From UBA1351 sp964563505 (lineage in GTDB: Bacteria > Bacillota > Clostridia > Lachnospirales > Vallitaleaceae), in the NCBI GenBank assembly GCA_964563505.1, contig CAZLXW010000025.1:1-50191 (forward strand): a stretch of 50,191 nucleotides of DNA, read 5' to 3'. The notes below the pieces were generated by a model. It had not been told where the DNA came from. It did not search any database and saw only the letters and a list, made by a program, of their open reading frames with translations. The position numbers and the translations under genes are program-made. Within the stretch, counting starts at the first letter, position 1, and each line of letters begins with the position of its first letter. This document shows, piece by piece, positions 41,858 to 50,191 of the stretch.

Positions 41858-43354
41858 TTATTTATCCAAACTTTTCATGGTCGGGAACAATAAAACATCA
41901 CGAATCGAATATGAATTCGTCAACAACATAACTAAGCGATCAACCCCAATTCCTAAGCCTCCTGTTGGTGGCATACCATATTCAAGAGCTAACAAGAAAT
42001 CTTCATCAATTTGATTGGCTTCTTCATCGCCTGCTTCACGAAGAACTTCTTGATATTCAAATCGCGTACGTTGATCGATTGGATCATTTAATTCAGAAAA
42101 TGCATTGGCAAATTCCCGCTTTGTAATAAATAATTCAAATCGCTCTGTGTATTCCGGATTTTCCGGCTTACGTTTTGCAAGTGGAGATATTTCAACCGGA
42201 TGGTCCATGATAAAGGTAGGTTGAACTAAATTTTCCTCTGCAAATTCTTCAAAGAATGCATTTAAAATCTCACCTTTTTTAAAGTGTTTTTCAACATCAA
42301 CATGATGTTCTTTTGCCAATGCATGGGCATCTTCATCTGTTGTAATCGTATCAAAATCTATATTTGCATATTTTTTTACCGCATCAACCATGGTCAAACG
42401 CTCAAAAGGTTTTCCTAAGTCAATCTCGTCACCGTCATAGGTAATCGTCGTTGTATTCAACACATTTTGAGCCACAGTACGAACTAAACTCTCTGTTAAG
42501 TCCATCATTCCATAATAGTCCGTATAAGCCTCGTAGAGTTCAAGTAGTGTAAATTCCGGATTATGTCTTACAGATAAACCTTCGTTTCTAAAGACGCGTC
42601 CGATTTCATATACACGTTCAAACCCACCCACGATAAGTCGTTTTAAGGGCAATTCGAGAGATATTCTTAAATGCATAGGCATATCAAGAGCATTATGATG
42701 GGTATTAAAAGGCTTTGCAGCTGCTCCACCAGGAATTGCTGTAAGCACGGGTGTTTCAACTTCCAGATATTCTTTTGCATCTAAAAAACGACGAATTTCT
42801 TTGATGATTTGAGATCGTTTTGTAAAGGCTTCTTTCACATCGGGATTTACAATAAGATCTAAATATCGTTGGCGATAGCGTGTGTCTGTATCCTTTAGTC
42901 CATGAAATTTTTCCGGTAGAATTTGAAGGCTCTTTGACAAAAGAAGAACTTCTTTCGCTTTCACAGAAATCTCACCTTTTTGTGTCTTAAAGACGTCACC
43001 GATAATTCCAACAATATCACCTAAATCATAATGTTTGAATTCTTCATACGCTTCCTCACCAATGGCATCTTTTCTTATATACGACTGAACCTGTCCATCA
43101 CGATCTTGTATATGGCAAAAAGATGCTTTCCCCATCAACCGTTTTGTCATGATACGACCGGCTACCTTGACTTCTTTACCTTCTAATTCATCAAACATTT
43201 CAAGTATCTCTTTACTCTTATGCGTTACTTCAAATTGAGTGATTTGAAAAGGATCCTTGCCCTTGTTTTGAAGTTCCTCAAGTTTTGTTCTTCGAATTTG
43301 TAATAGTTCATTCAACTCTTGAACTTCCGGATTCATACTATTGTTTTCAGACAC
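41858..43354 (-). CDS. lysS: lysyl-tRNA synthetase, class II
   Basis: About 498 aa. OB-fold anticodon-binding domain about 50-150 (VKVAGRIMTKRLMGKASFCHIQDRDG), then the class II catalytic core: motif 1 FLDAKEYLEVETPVL, motif 2 FRNEGLSVRHNPEFT, motif 3 GLGIGVDRLVMLL. The start is uncertain: GTG at 43363 overlaps AGGAG, GTG at 43354 lies 8 nt after it and is preferred. Shares a transcript with greA, 49 bp upstream. Confidence 0.96.
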   Translation of the reverse strand: MSENNSMNPEVQELNELLQIRRTKLEELQNKGKDPFQITQFEVTHKSKEILEMFDELEGKEVKVAGRIMTKRLMGKASFCHIQDRDGQVQSYIRKDAIGEEAYEEFKHYDLGDIVGIIGDVFKTQKGEISVKAKEVLLLSKSLQILPEKFHGLKDTDTRYRQRYLDLIVNPDVKEAFTKRSQIIKEIRRFLDAKEYLEVETPVLTAIPGGAAAKPFNTHHNALDMPMHLRISLELPLKRLIVGGFERVYEIGRVFRNEGLSVRHNPEFTLLELYEAYTDYYGMMDLTESLVRTVAQNVLNTTTITYDGDEIDLGKPFERLTMVDAVKKYANIDFDTITTDEDAHALAKEHHVDVEKHFKKGEILNAFFEEFAEENLVQPTFIMDHPVEISPLAKRKPENPEYTERFELFITKREFANAFSELNDPIDQRTRFEYQEVLREAGDEEANQIDEDFLLALEYGMPPTGGLGIGVDRLVMLLTNSYSIRDVLLFPTMKSLDK

Positions 43355-43403
43355 GTTATGCACTCCTATCTCTACTATTTATCTATGGTTTAAACGTCCA
43401 TCC

Positions 43404-43883
43404 TTATCTGTGTATTTCTAATATCTTAAAAGCTACTTTTCCACCGGCTTTTAGATCAACTTCAACTGTTTCACCTTCTTTTGCCCCAATGAGTTTTGAA
43501 CCCACTGGTGATTCATTGGATATTTTACCTTTGAGCGGATCTGCTTCTGTCGAACCTACGATTGCATAATCCAATTCTTCTTCATATTCTAGGTCATAAA
43601 CTCTTACCTTACACCCAATGCTTACTGTACTTAAATCGACTTCATCTTCATCGATAACTTCTGCATTTTTCAATATTTTATCTAATTCAGTAATACGTGC
43701 TTCGATTTCAGCCTGTTCGTCTTTCGCAGAATCATACTCGGCATTTTCGGATAAATCACCTTGCGCTCTTGCTTCTTTGATTTTTTCTGCTATTTCTTTT
43801 CGCTTTACAAGTTTTAAGTGTTGTAACTCTTCTTCTAAAGCTTTTAATCCATTATACGTTAATATATTTTTCTTATCTGCCAT
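43404..43883 (-). CDS. greA: transcription elongation factor GreA
   Basis: 159 aa from ATG 43883 (GAGGTG upstream; 15 earlier in-frame codons unsupported). Rescues backtracked RNA polymerase by stimulating transcript cleavage. N-terminal coiled coil with the acidic tip (EARAQGDLSENAEYDSAKDEQAEIEARI) and the C-terminal FKBP-like domain (GKISNESPVGSKLIGAKEGETVEV). Standard length. First gene of greA-lysS. Confidence 0.97.
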   Translation of the reverse strand: MADKKNILTYNGLKALEEELQHLKLVKRKEIAEKIKEARAQGDLSENAEYDSAKDEQAEIEARITELDKILKNAEVIDEDEVDLSTVSIGCKVRVYDLEYEEELDYAIVGSTEADPLKGKISNESPVGSKLIGAKEGETVEVDLKAGGKVAFKILEIHR

Positions 43884-43951
43884 TTTTACTACACCTCGTC
43901 TTTCTTGCAGGGTACAAAGATGTACCATCTACAATATGATATATTCGTAGT

Positions 43952-43980
43952 ATTATAACTTAATCTACTCGCCTTGTCAA
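43952..43980 (-). promoter_or_regulatory. promoter of greA-lysS
   Basis: Minus strand: consensus TTGACA at 43975-43980, 17-bp spacer, consensus TATAAT at 43952-43957, about 70 bp before greA. One of the strongest promoters in the window, starting about 20 bp after the dusB stop. Confidence 0.82.
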
Positions 43981-44000
43981 ACCCTTCTATAAAAACGGTT

Positions 44001-44957
44001 TTAGGCACTTCTCAGTTGTTCTAAAATACCTTGAATATCCTCTAGATTTTCAACGCGATTTATTCCCGCACGAATTTTTGTTGCATTTTTCAATCCTTTT
44101 GTATACCATGCAATATGTTTTCGCATTTCTCGCATTGCAATATACTCTCCCTTATATTCAATAAGCATCTCACTGTGACGCTGAATCATCTGTATCACAT
44201 CTTCAATTGTCGGTGGGATATACACTTTCCTTTCTATTTCCGCTATAAGTGCTTTGAAAATCCACGGATTGCCCATGGCGGCTCGCCCAACCATAACTCC
44301 ATCGCAGGCGGTTTGTTCTCGCATGGCTTTTAAAGATTGCCCGTCGACTACATCTCCATTACCTATAATTGGGACCTTAACATTTTCTTTGGCTTGGCGT
44401 ATAATCTCCCAATTTGCCTTGCCACTATAATATTGCTCTCGAGTTCGGCCATGTATTGTTATCATCGAAACACCATTGTCCTCTGCGATTTTACACACAT
44501 CGACTGCATTTAAAGTTTCGGGAGAAAAACCTGCCCGTATTTTTATGGTCACCGGTTTATCGACCGCTTTAACCAAGGCTTCAACAATTTTCCCGATTTT
44601 TTTCGGATCTTTCATAAGGGCTGAGCCTTCACCATTGTTTACGACTTTGGGAACAGGGCATCCCATGTTGACATCAAAGCAGTATATTCCATCATGATCA
44701 ATTTTTTTTGCCATTTCGCTTATAATATATGGATCACTTCCAAACAGTTGAACTCCAACTTGTTTTTCCTTTTTCCCAATTTCTAAAATCAGCTTCGATT
44801 TCTGGTTATTGTAGCGAATCGCTTTTGCGCTAACCATTTCGGTAAACGTTAGGTCACAACCTTGCTCTTGACAAATCTGACGATATACACGATCGGTCAC
44901 GCCTGCCATTGGGCCCAATAGTAACCCATTTTTCAAATCAATGTTTCCGACTTTCAT
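44001..44957 (-). CDS. dusB: tRNA-dihydrouridine synthase (DusB type)
   Basis: 318 aa. FMN-dependent reduction of uridine in the tRNA D-loop. LLGPMAGVTDRVYR at the N-terminus, FTEMVSAKA, catalytic Cys in DVNMGCPVPKVVNNGEGSAL (about 100), TIHGRTREQ, GNGDV and GVMVGRAAMGNPWIF. Full length. Follows coaX by 8 bp. Class B is inferred from overall resemblance and the location next to greA-lysS. Confidence 0.95.
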   Translation of the reverse strand: MKVGNIDLKNGLLLGPMAGVTDRVYRQICQEQGCDLTFTEMVSAKAIRYNNQKSKLILEIGKKEKQVGVQLFGSDPYIISEMAKKIDHDGIYCFDVNMGCPVPKVVNNGEGSALMKDPKKIGKIVEALVKAVDKPVTIKIRAGFSPETLNAVDVCKIAEDNGVSMITIHGRTREQYYSGKANWEIIRQAKENVKVPIIGNGDVVDGQSLKAMREQTACDGVMVGRAAMGNPWIFKALIAEIERKVYIPPTIEDVIQMIQRHSEMLIEYKGEYIAMREMRKHIAWYTKGLKNATKIRAGINRVENLEDIQGILEQLRSA

Positions 44958-44965
44958 TTTTTCTC

Positions 44966-45736
44966 CTACTTTTTCGCATTCTTTTCATATATATATTTTA
45001 AACCTTTTAAGGTTAACTCACTGTCATAGATGAGATCATCTTCCATAGAATCGATAATGACACGGCCTAATCCTCCGGTTGCAACCACCTTCATCTCTTG
45101 TCCCATCTCTTTTTGTATCTGCTCTATGATATATTTCACTTGACCGATATAGCCATAGACTAGGCCAGCTTGCATACTCGTTGTCGTGTTTTTGGCAAGG
45201 ATACTTGCTGGTTTCTTTATTTCCACTTCAGGTAGTTTTGCCGTTTTTTTCCAAAGCGCATCTGCTATAATACGGATTCCGGGAGATGTGATTGCCGCGA
45301 CAAAGACACCCTTTTCAGTAACCACATCATAGGTTGTCGCTGTACCAAAATCAATAATAATAATGGGACCACCATACTCTTTAAATCCGGCTACCGCATC
45401 AACGATACGATCCGAACCGACTTCAAGTGGATTATCTGTATGGATTGCAATTCCGGTCTTAATGCCCGGTCCAACAATCATGGGTTCTTTTTTTAGATAC
45501 TTACGTAGACCATTTGTAAATGAATACATTATATCCGGCACTACAGAAGATATAATGACATCCTTCACTTCATCTGCAAAAATTTTAAATTCCTTTAGCA
45601 CTGTAACTATAAATACCCCATATTCATCCGATGTTTTTTCTGATTGCGTTCGCATGCGAAAACGAGCAACAATATCCTCTTCTTTAAATACGCCAAACGT
45701 AATATTGGTGTTGCCAATATCAATCACTAATAACAT
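44966..45736 (-). CDS. coaX: type III pantothenate kinase
   Basis: 256 aa. First step of CoA synthesis; potassium-dependent and not feedback-inhibited by CoA in characterised members. LLVIDIGNTNITFGVF is the phosphate loop, SSVVPDIM, NPLEVGSDRIVDAVAG and IIIDFGTATTYDVV (catalytic Asp region) are diagnostic. Downstream of a PanT-like S component, so uptake and use of pantothenate are adjacent. Confidence 0.96.
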   Translation of the reverse strand: MLLVIDIGNTNITFGVFKEEDIVARFRMRTQSEKTSDEYGVFIVTVLKEFKIFADEVKDVIISSVVPDIMYSFTNGLRKYLKKEPMIVGPGIKTGIAIHTDNPLEVGSDRIVDAVAGFKEYGGPIIIIDFGTATTYDVVTEKGVFVAAITSPGIRIIADALWKKTAKLPEVEIKKPASILAKNTTTSMQAGLVYGYIGQVKYIIEQIQKEMGQEMKVVATGGLGRVIIDSMEDDLIYDSELTLKGLKYIYEKNAKK

Positions 45737-45768
45737 TTTATCACTTCTTTCTATTTATTCTTAGAATA

Positions 45769-45792
45769 AGGAGAGTCAAATGACTCTCCTTG
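45769..45792. repeat. inverted repeat between panT-like gene and coaX
   Basis: AAGGAGAGTCA (45769-45779) with TGACTCTCCTT (45782-45792), 11-bp perfect arms. The T-rich tail is weak on both strands, so it may be an attenuating or stabilising hairpin between the two genes of one transcript more than a full terminator. The left arm also contains an AGGAGA-like sequence on the plus strand, away from any gene. Confidence 0.6.
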
Positions 45793-45794
45793 CT

Positions 45795-46406
45795 TTATTT
45801 TCTAATAAGATTCGATTTATTGACTGCAAAATATGTGACGACAATAGCCGTTGTTAATACGCCTGCCACAATGGCTTCAATCACCGCATTCGTTGTTATT
45901 ATTGTAAATAACATCACACGAATTCCGCCTTTACTTTCAATACCAAACATTGCCATTAAATCTTTTACATAAATAATATACAACATTGACAATACGAGTA
46001 CCGTATTTGTCATACTTCCTAAAATTCCACCAACTGCAGCACTTACTGTTTGCCCGATTTTTTTACTGCCAAGAATTTTTTTCATTAAACTATAGGTGTA
46101 ATAAGCAACAAGGCCAATTGGCATACGCGGTAAAATACTCACCAATGGATTAATAAAAAGCGGGTCTAGCGCCGTAACCGGTCGTGTCAATGCATTTACC
46201 AATGAAATTATTCCCATTAAGGTTCCCATTACCACTCCGTAAAAAGGACCTAGGATAATCCCGGTAATAATTGTCGGCACATGGATAATTGTTGCACTTA
46301 CACTACCTAACGGTACAAACCCTATGGGTGTAACTGATAGTATAAAAGTAATGGCCAACATAACACCTAAAAAAGTAAGTTTCCTTGTTTCTGGTCGAAT
46401 ATTCAT
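45795..46406 (-). CDS. ECF transporter S component, probably pantothenate (PanT-like)
   Basis: 203 aa from ATG 46406 (AGGAGGAAAAT upstream). Six membrane helices. The S-component fold is recognisable: LGVMLAITFILSV with small residues for ECF coupling, VPLGSVSATIIHVPTIITGIILGPFYGVVMGTLMGIISLVNA, and LDPLFINPLVSILPRMPIGLVAYYTY. Needs the shared EcfA-A'-T module, which is not in the window. The specificity is inferred from the coaX neighbour, 58 bp downstream. Confidence 0.85.
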   Translation of the reverse strand: MNIRPETRKLTFLGVMLAITFILSVTPIGFVPLGSVSATIIHVPTIITGIILGPFYGVVMGTLMGIISLVNALTRPVTALDPLFINPLVSILPRMPIGLVAYYTYSLMKKILGSKKIGQTVSAAVGGILGSMTNTVLVLSMLYIIYVKDLMAMFGIESKGGIRVMLFTIITTNAVIEAIVAGVLTTAIVVTYFAVNKSNLIRK

Positions 46407-46464
46407 ATTTTCCTCCTGTTCTCGTTCCATTTCGGATACAAGACATATTTATATGTACTTCATT

Positions 46465-46492
46465 ATTATAACAAAAATTCTAAAAAAAACAA
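46465..46492 (-). promoter_or_regulatory. promoter of the panT-like gene, coaX and dusB
   Basis: Minus strand: TTGTTT at 46487-46492, 16-bp spacer, TATAAT at 46465-46470. The -35 overlaps the last codons of the preceding gene. A short ACATAT-tt-ATATGT palindrome at 46443-46456 lies just downstream and could be an operator. Confidence 0.45.
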
Positions 46493-46821
46493 TTATAAAA
46501 TTCTTGTAGGGCCTCAAAAAGCTCTTGCTTTTCAATCTGATATTGTTTGATCTTAAGGTGGGAGCCAATTTCATCGTGATAACCATCAAACTCTTTTACT
46601 TTTGATTTTATAAACAACTTGCCCTCGACATCAAAGCCCATAATAAGCATTCCACCGATTTCTTCCGTATGCATGACCATCATAATTTGGATTTCTTTTT
46701 GCACTTGTTCCGGTAATGCATCAAAATCTTCGTTAAAATAATACAATTTATCATAGCTGTTTGAAACGGCTAGGATAACACCATTATCGTAATGTTCGTT
46801 GTCCATTAAGTAATCTTCCAT
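46480..46821 (-). CDS. small conserved protein (resembles DUF6145)
   Basis: 113 aa, soluble. SNSYDKLYYFNEDFDALPEQVQKEIQI...VMHTEEIGGMLIMGFDVEGKLF...DEIGSHLKIKQYQIEKQELFEALQEFY recalls a small family common in Lachnospiraceae that I know as DUF6145; the match is from memory. The start is uncertain: the ATG at 46821 has a distant AGGAAGG, while the ATG at 46806 has GGAAG 8 nt upstream. It sits between birA and the panT-like gene; function unknown. Confidence 0.7.
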   Translation of the reverse strand: MEDYLMDNEHYDNGVILAVSNSYDKLYYFNEDFDALPEQVQKEIQIMMVMHTEEIGGMLIMGFDVEGKLFIKSKVKEFDGYHDEIGSHLKIKQYQIEKQELFEALQEFYNCFF

Positions 46822-46839
46822 TGTGAATATACATCCTTC

Positions 46840-47832
46840 CTACACATAACCATAGCGCCCTCGAACCGATACTTCACCTGAATTAACTTTCATCGTTTCG
46901 CCTGCAGGTGTAAGTACTAGGAGTTCTCCTTGATTTGTGATTCCTTGCCCGACGCCAATATATGAGTCCTTATTTCCCACAACTCGTATGTCTCCTTTGA
47001 CATTTAGACAAAGCATTTCATATTCTTCTCTTATAAAACTTAAGTCTCTTATTTGAAAAAAAGTTTCCATGTAGCGCATAAATTCTGTAATCAGTGTTTG
47101 AATGTATCCGTGTCGATTAAACTCAATCTTCTCTTGATTGCTTGCCATTTCCAAAGACGTTGCAATCGAGCTCAATTCACTGGAAAAAGCTTGTTGAGAT
47201 ACGTTTAATCCAATTCCCACCACAAGATAATTTAAACGCTCAATCTCTGCACTCATTTCTGTTAATATGCCTGCGACTTTTTTTCCCTGAATAATGATAT
47301 CATTTGGCCATTTTATTTTCGCATCAAGTTTATAAAGTTGATTAAGTGTTTTTGCCAAAGACAATCCCGCAATGAGGGTTACCATGGCCGCGTCTGAAGG
47401 CATAATATCGGGTCGCAACAATATGCTCACATAACATCCGCTATCTTTAGGCGAGCTCCAGTATCGCCCTCTACGCCCTCGTCCTGAGGTTTGTTCTCTA
47501 GCCACAAAACAACCATGACCTTCCACTTGGTCCGCTCGCCGCTTTGCTTCTAAATTTGTCGAATCAACCCTATCATCCAATTGAACATGAGTAAATCCAA
47601 ACACTTTTAAGTTATGCATGAGTTGACTTTCAGAGAGTGTGCTTGGTTCCTCGATGAGGCGATAACCTCTATTCGTCACTGAATCGATATGATATCCTTC
47701 TTCTTTTAATCGATTGATGTTTTTCCATATGGCTGTACGACTAATTCCAATGCATTGACTTAATTTTTCACCGGAAATATAGTCTTTGCTATTCATAAGT
47801 ACATCGAGTATTTTATCTCTATTTTTCATCAT
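46840..47832 (-). CDS. birA: biotin-[acetyl-CoA-carboxylase] ligase and biotin operon repressor
   Basis: 330 aa. N-terminal winged helix (LDVLMNSKDYISGEKLSQCIGISRTAIWKNINRLKEEGYHI, about 8-48) makes it a bifunctional repressor. The ligase core has VDSTNLEAKR, the ATP/biotin loop GRGRRGRYWSSP, IKWPNDIIIQGKKVAGIL and GIGLNV. C-terminal SH3-like domain is present. Attaches biotin to carboxylases and represses biotin genes when biotinyl-AMP accumulates. Starts 11 bp after the amidase stop. Confidence 0.97.
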   Translation of the reverse strand: MMKNRDKILDVLMNSKDYISGEKLSQCIGISRTAIWKNINRLKEEGYHIDSVTNRGYRLIEEPSTLSESQLMHNLKVFGFTHVQLDDRVDSTNLEAKRRADQVEGHGCFVAREQTSGRGRRGRYWSSPKDSGCYVSILLRPDIMPSDAAMVTLIAGLSLAKTLNQLYKLDAKIKWPNDIIIQGKKVAGILTEMSAEIERLNYLVVGIGLNVSQQAFSSELSSIATSLEMASNQEKIEFNRHGYIQTLITEFMRYMETFFQIRDLSFIREEYEMLCLNVKGDIRVVGNKDSYIGVGQGITNQGELLVLTPAGETMKVNSGEVSVRGRYGYV

Positions 47833-47843
47833 ATCTTTTCCTG

Positions 47844-50147
47844 TTATCGTCCTGTCGGATAAAGTCGAAAAGTTTCTAAGATTGAAAGTTCAATTCCTCT
47901 AGCGATTTCATCATAGTAGCTTTTATCTGTAAGTATTTTCAAATCCTCAGGATTACTCATGTATCCCATTTCTAATATCACCGCCGGCATATTAGTTTTG
48001 TTAAGCACGTATAAATTATCCCGTTGTTTAATCTTGTAACTCGGGAAAAGCGTGTTTGCTGTAAACACTCTTTGAACAACATCCGCAAGTTCAAATGCAT
48101 TTAATCCCGGTGTATCTTTACCCGGCAAATATAGAGTCTCTGTTCCCCGATACGAAGATTGAGAAAAAGTATTCGCATGTATACTTAAGAAAAAGTCTGC
48201 TTCAACTTCATTGGCTAAAATACATCGTTCTTCAAGTGATGGGCGAACATCAGATATACGAGTATAATAAACCTTCATATCCGGGTGTTTATCTAACAAT
48301 TTTTTAAGTTCTAAAGTAACTCCAAGGTTAATATCTTTTTCATAGTACTTCCCATCGGCAACAACAGCTCCCGGATCATTGCCACCATGTCCGGCATCAA
48401 TCACAACAACTTTTTTATATAATTCTTTAGGTTTATAGGCTTTGATGGCAATGCCTTTTTCATCTTCTTCCACTCGAAATTCATAAATTGTTGCTGTTTT
48501 TATTGTGACTTCTGTATCTCCTGAAGCATTTAATTTCACGCTAATGTTATCAATAATACCGTCATTGACCTTGACGAGTCCACTACCAAAGTGCGAACGA
48601 TAGTCTCCGGGTATGGTTATAATATACTCACGGTCTTGATAGCGATCGGTGTATTTTACACCATTAACTTCTTGAATATCCTTTTCAATAGTAACTGTCG
48701 GTATGTCATCTGTACGATCATAGACGATATGCTCATAATCCGGTTCTTTTATTTGAACACGGGTCGTTTCTCCATCCAGTTCAATAATCTCATAATCCGG
48801 CTGTCCGTCGACTTCAAGGACAATTCGCGTCGTCGTCGCATCAAACTGTGACGTACGTATATTGGTGACATACTGTCCTGATGCGTCGGCTTCTTGATAG
48901 CCAAAAGGAGTTACCGTATTGGGTATATCAAAAACGATTCTCGATGGTTTACTCAGACGAAAGGCCTTGACACCTCGTGCATTAACGCCACCAATTTCAA
49001 CAAAATCACCACTCTCATTTTGTCCTAAGGTAATATTGGCAACTGAACTATTCATGGGTTTTACAAATATTTGATTCCGCTCTTTATTTAGACTAACTGT
49101 AAACTTATATCCGGATTCTTTTAAATCAAACACGATTTTTCCAAATGCTACTCCGGATTCATCTGTATGACGCCCCATACGAATCTCATCGGCTATAGGA
49201 TTTCGCTGATAATCTATATTCATACTTGCACGGTCAAAATCAGCGTTTTCGACTTCAAGAATATATTTTCCGTCCCACATATAATCTTCAATGTCGGTAA
49301 TCTGACCATCCACATTAATTGTGAAAAAATGGTCGTCCATATCAAAATCCACATCTTTTATATAAGCTAATGGATGCTTCTTTCGAACAATATTTTCTCT
49401 TGCTTCACCCTCAACATCACCTTCAAATACAATTGGATTATCAAAAAGTGCCGTTGGCAAGGGTCTTTTGGCATCATTACCATCGATGCGTTCAACAAGT
49501 TTGTCCTCTAAATCATTGGGTTTTGATGGTGTAAGATCATCTTCAACCTTATTGCCATCTTCAATAACTCCATCTCCATCGAGTTTGCCATCATCGACGC
49601 CATCATTGGGCGCTTTCATTGCAAAGGTGCTGATTAAGGCGGTATAAGATTCCTGATTCCAATCCACATTAAACCCTAAATTCTCTGATACAAATCTAAG
49701 GGGAATCATTGTCTTTGCATTATCCTTGTTGCTGTCTCGAATAAGTTTCGCCGGCATATCTAGAGGAATTTCTTCTCCATTAACTCGGGCAATATTTGAA
49801 TTAATCTTCAGCTCAACGGTTGTTTCTCCATAGGTTACAAGTATTTCTTGGTTTTTTGTGTCCCATTTCACTTGACCACCGATCGCTCTGCTTTCAAACA
49901 CTTCACGTACCGGAACCAAGGTATGTGACTTAGCGGTTTCACTGTCTTCGATTAAAACGGCAGGCATATCTCCTGTCTCAAGTCGAGTCCCGTCTATTGA
50001 GAGTGTTACAAGGCGATTTCGATATTTATAAATCTCTCCATCATATTCTAGGAATAAATTTTCTGCATAATCTCCTGCATGTATACTAACCACTTGGCTA
50101 CTCATCATGACGATTATAATAAGTAGTCCTATAATACTACGTCTCAT
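47844..50147 (-). CDS. N-acetylmuramoyl-L-alanine amidase with AMIN and copper-amine-oxidase-like domains
   Basis: 767 aa, exported. Signal peptide about 1-25 (MRRSIIGLLIIIVMMSSQVVSIHAG). Two copper amine oxidase N-terminal-like repeats at about 45-170 (VPVREVFESRAIGGQVKW and IPLRFVSENLGFNVDW), an acidic linker, AMIN-type beta domains in the middle (FDIPNTVTPFG...NIRTSQFDATTTRIVLEVDG), and Amidase_3 at about 575-765: VIDAGHGGNDPGAV (zinc His), YEKDINLGVTLEL (Glu), LSIHANTF (His) and VILEMGYMSNP (catalytic Glu). Cleaves peptidoglycan stem peptides from glycan, at the cell surface or septum. Start ATG follows AAGGAGATTATTCT. First gene seen of the run leading to birA. Confidence 0.95.
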   Translation of the reverse strand: MRRSIIGLLIIIVMMSSQVVSIHAGDYAENLFLEYDGEIYKYRNRLVTLSIDGTRLETGDMPAVLIEDSETAKSHTLVPVREVFESRAIGGQVKWDTKNQEILVTYGETTVELKINSNIARVNGEEIPLDMPAKLIRDSNKDNAKTMIPLRFVSENLGFNVDWNQESYTALISTFAMKAPNDGVDDGKLDGDGVIEDGNKVEDDLTPSKPNDLEDKLVERIDGNDAKRPLPTALFDNPIVFEGDVEGEARENIVRKKHPLAYIKDVDFDMDDHFFTINVDGQITDIEDYMWDGKYILEVENADFDRASMNIDYQRNPIADEIRMGRHTDESGVAFGKIVFDLKESGYKFTVSLNKERNQIFVKPMNSSVANITLGQNESGDFVEIGGVNARGVKAFRLSKPSRIVFDIPNTVTPFGYQEADASGQYVTNIRTSQFDATTTRIVLEVDGQPDYEIIELDGETTRVQIKEPDYEHIVYDRTDDIPTVTIEKDIQEVNGVKYTDRYQDREYIITIPGDYRSHFGSGLVKVNDGIIDNISVKLNASGDTEVTIKTATIYEFRVEEDEKGIAIKAYKPKELYKKVVVIDAGHGGNDPGAVVADGKYYEKDINLGVTLELKKLLDKHPDMKVYYTRISDVRPSLEERCILANEVEADFFLSIHANTFSQSSYRGTETLYLPGKDTPGLNAFELADVVQRVFTANTLFPSYKIKQRDNLYVLNKTNMPAVILEMGYMSNPEDLKILTDKSYYDEIARGIELSILETFRLYPTGR

Positions 50148-50191
50148 AGAATAATCTCCTTAAAGTCAACTGTCAAATCTAAAAATTACTT

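Noticed and set aside
1..50191. Search for CRISPR arrays, insertion sequences, prophage, toxin-antitoxin or integrases
   Set aside because: I saw no regularly spaced repeats, transposase, integrase or phage structural genes, and base use looks even throughout.

Overview
The window looks like a chromosomal segment of an AT-rich, low-GC Gram-positive anaerobe of the class Clostridia, probably near Lachnospirales. The evidence is gene content and layout: HPr kinase/phosphorylase beside a ROK glucokinase, a cdaA-cdaR-glmM-glmS neighbourhood, an FMN-riboswitch-controlled ribD-ribE-ribBA-ribH operon, greA-lysS, birA beside a pantothenate-uptake and coaX cluster, strong AGGAGG-type ribosome binding sites and consensus sigma-A promoters. 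I do not assign a genus. About 40 of 43 protein genes lie on the minus strand, so the window probably sits inside one replichore. I see no prophage, insertion sequence, integrase, CRISPR array or toxin-antitoxin module.

Layout, left to right. 1-6650: the 5' end of a probable tRNA-Tyr, a degenerate GIY-YIG protein, an AraC/effector-domain regulator, tRNA-Ser(CGA), an intracellular GH13 amylase/neopullulanase and an XPD/DinG-type Fe-S helicase with a fused Cas4-like nuclease domain. 6785-13563: a small membrane protein on the plus strand, then a minus-strand block (pspC-like, a LacZ-like pseudo-glycosidase, uvrC, hprK, glcK). 13714-18850: a VanY-type lipoprotein carboxypeptidase converging on argC, an orphan FGGY kinase and a DUF2254 membrane protein. 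18915-24735: a complete APS-type assimilatory sulfate reduction operon (sir-cysH-cysD-cysN-permease). 24935-31097: two c-di-GMP-type proteins, a two-gene permease pair (YcgR/YcgQ type) with its own operator-bearing promoter, and a methyltransferase. 31164-34832: the riboflavin operon and its FMN riboswitch. 34891-41694: glmM-glmS, and upstream of it a c-di-AMP operon (two unannotated membrane proteins, cdaA, cdaR). 41858-50147: greA-lysS, then amidase, birA, a small conserved protein, a PanT-like ECF S component, coaX and dusB.

How they work together. The sulfate operon takes sulfate to sulfide without PAPS: CysDN make APS, CysH carries the APS-reductase Fe-S cysteines, and no APS kinase is seen. 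The cda and glm genes tie cell-wall precursor supply to c-di-AMP, with separate transcription units separated by a terminator. PanT and CoaX cover pantothenate uptake and the first step of CoA synthesis, next to the biotin regulator/ligase BirA. HprK and glucokinase form a sugar-sensing pair.

Most interesting items: the LacZ-derived protein that keeps LacZ domains 2, 4 and 5 but has lost most of the catalytic barrel and the acid/base glutamate; the two unassigned membrane genes at the head of the c-di-AMP operon; a 12-bp-arm inverted repeat just downstream of the sulfate operon promoter; a 37-bp operator-like palindrome over the permease -10; an ArgR-type box on the argC -10; and a 28-bp palindrome that is at once a bidirectional terminator and the identical C-terminal codons (NTGL-stop) of two convergent genes.
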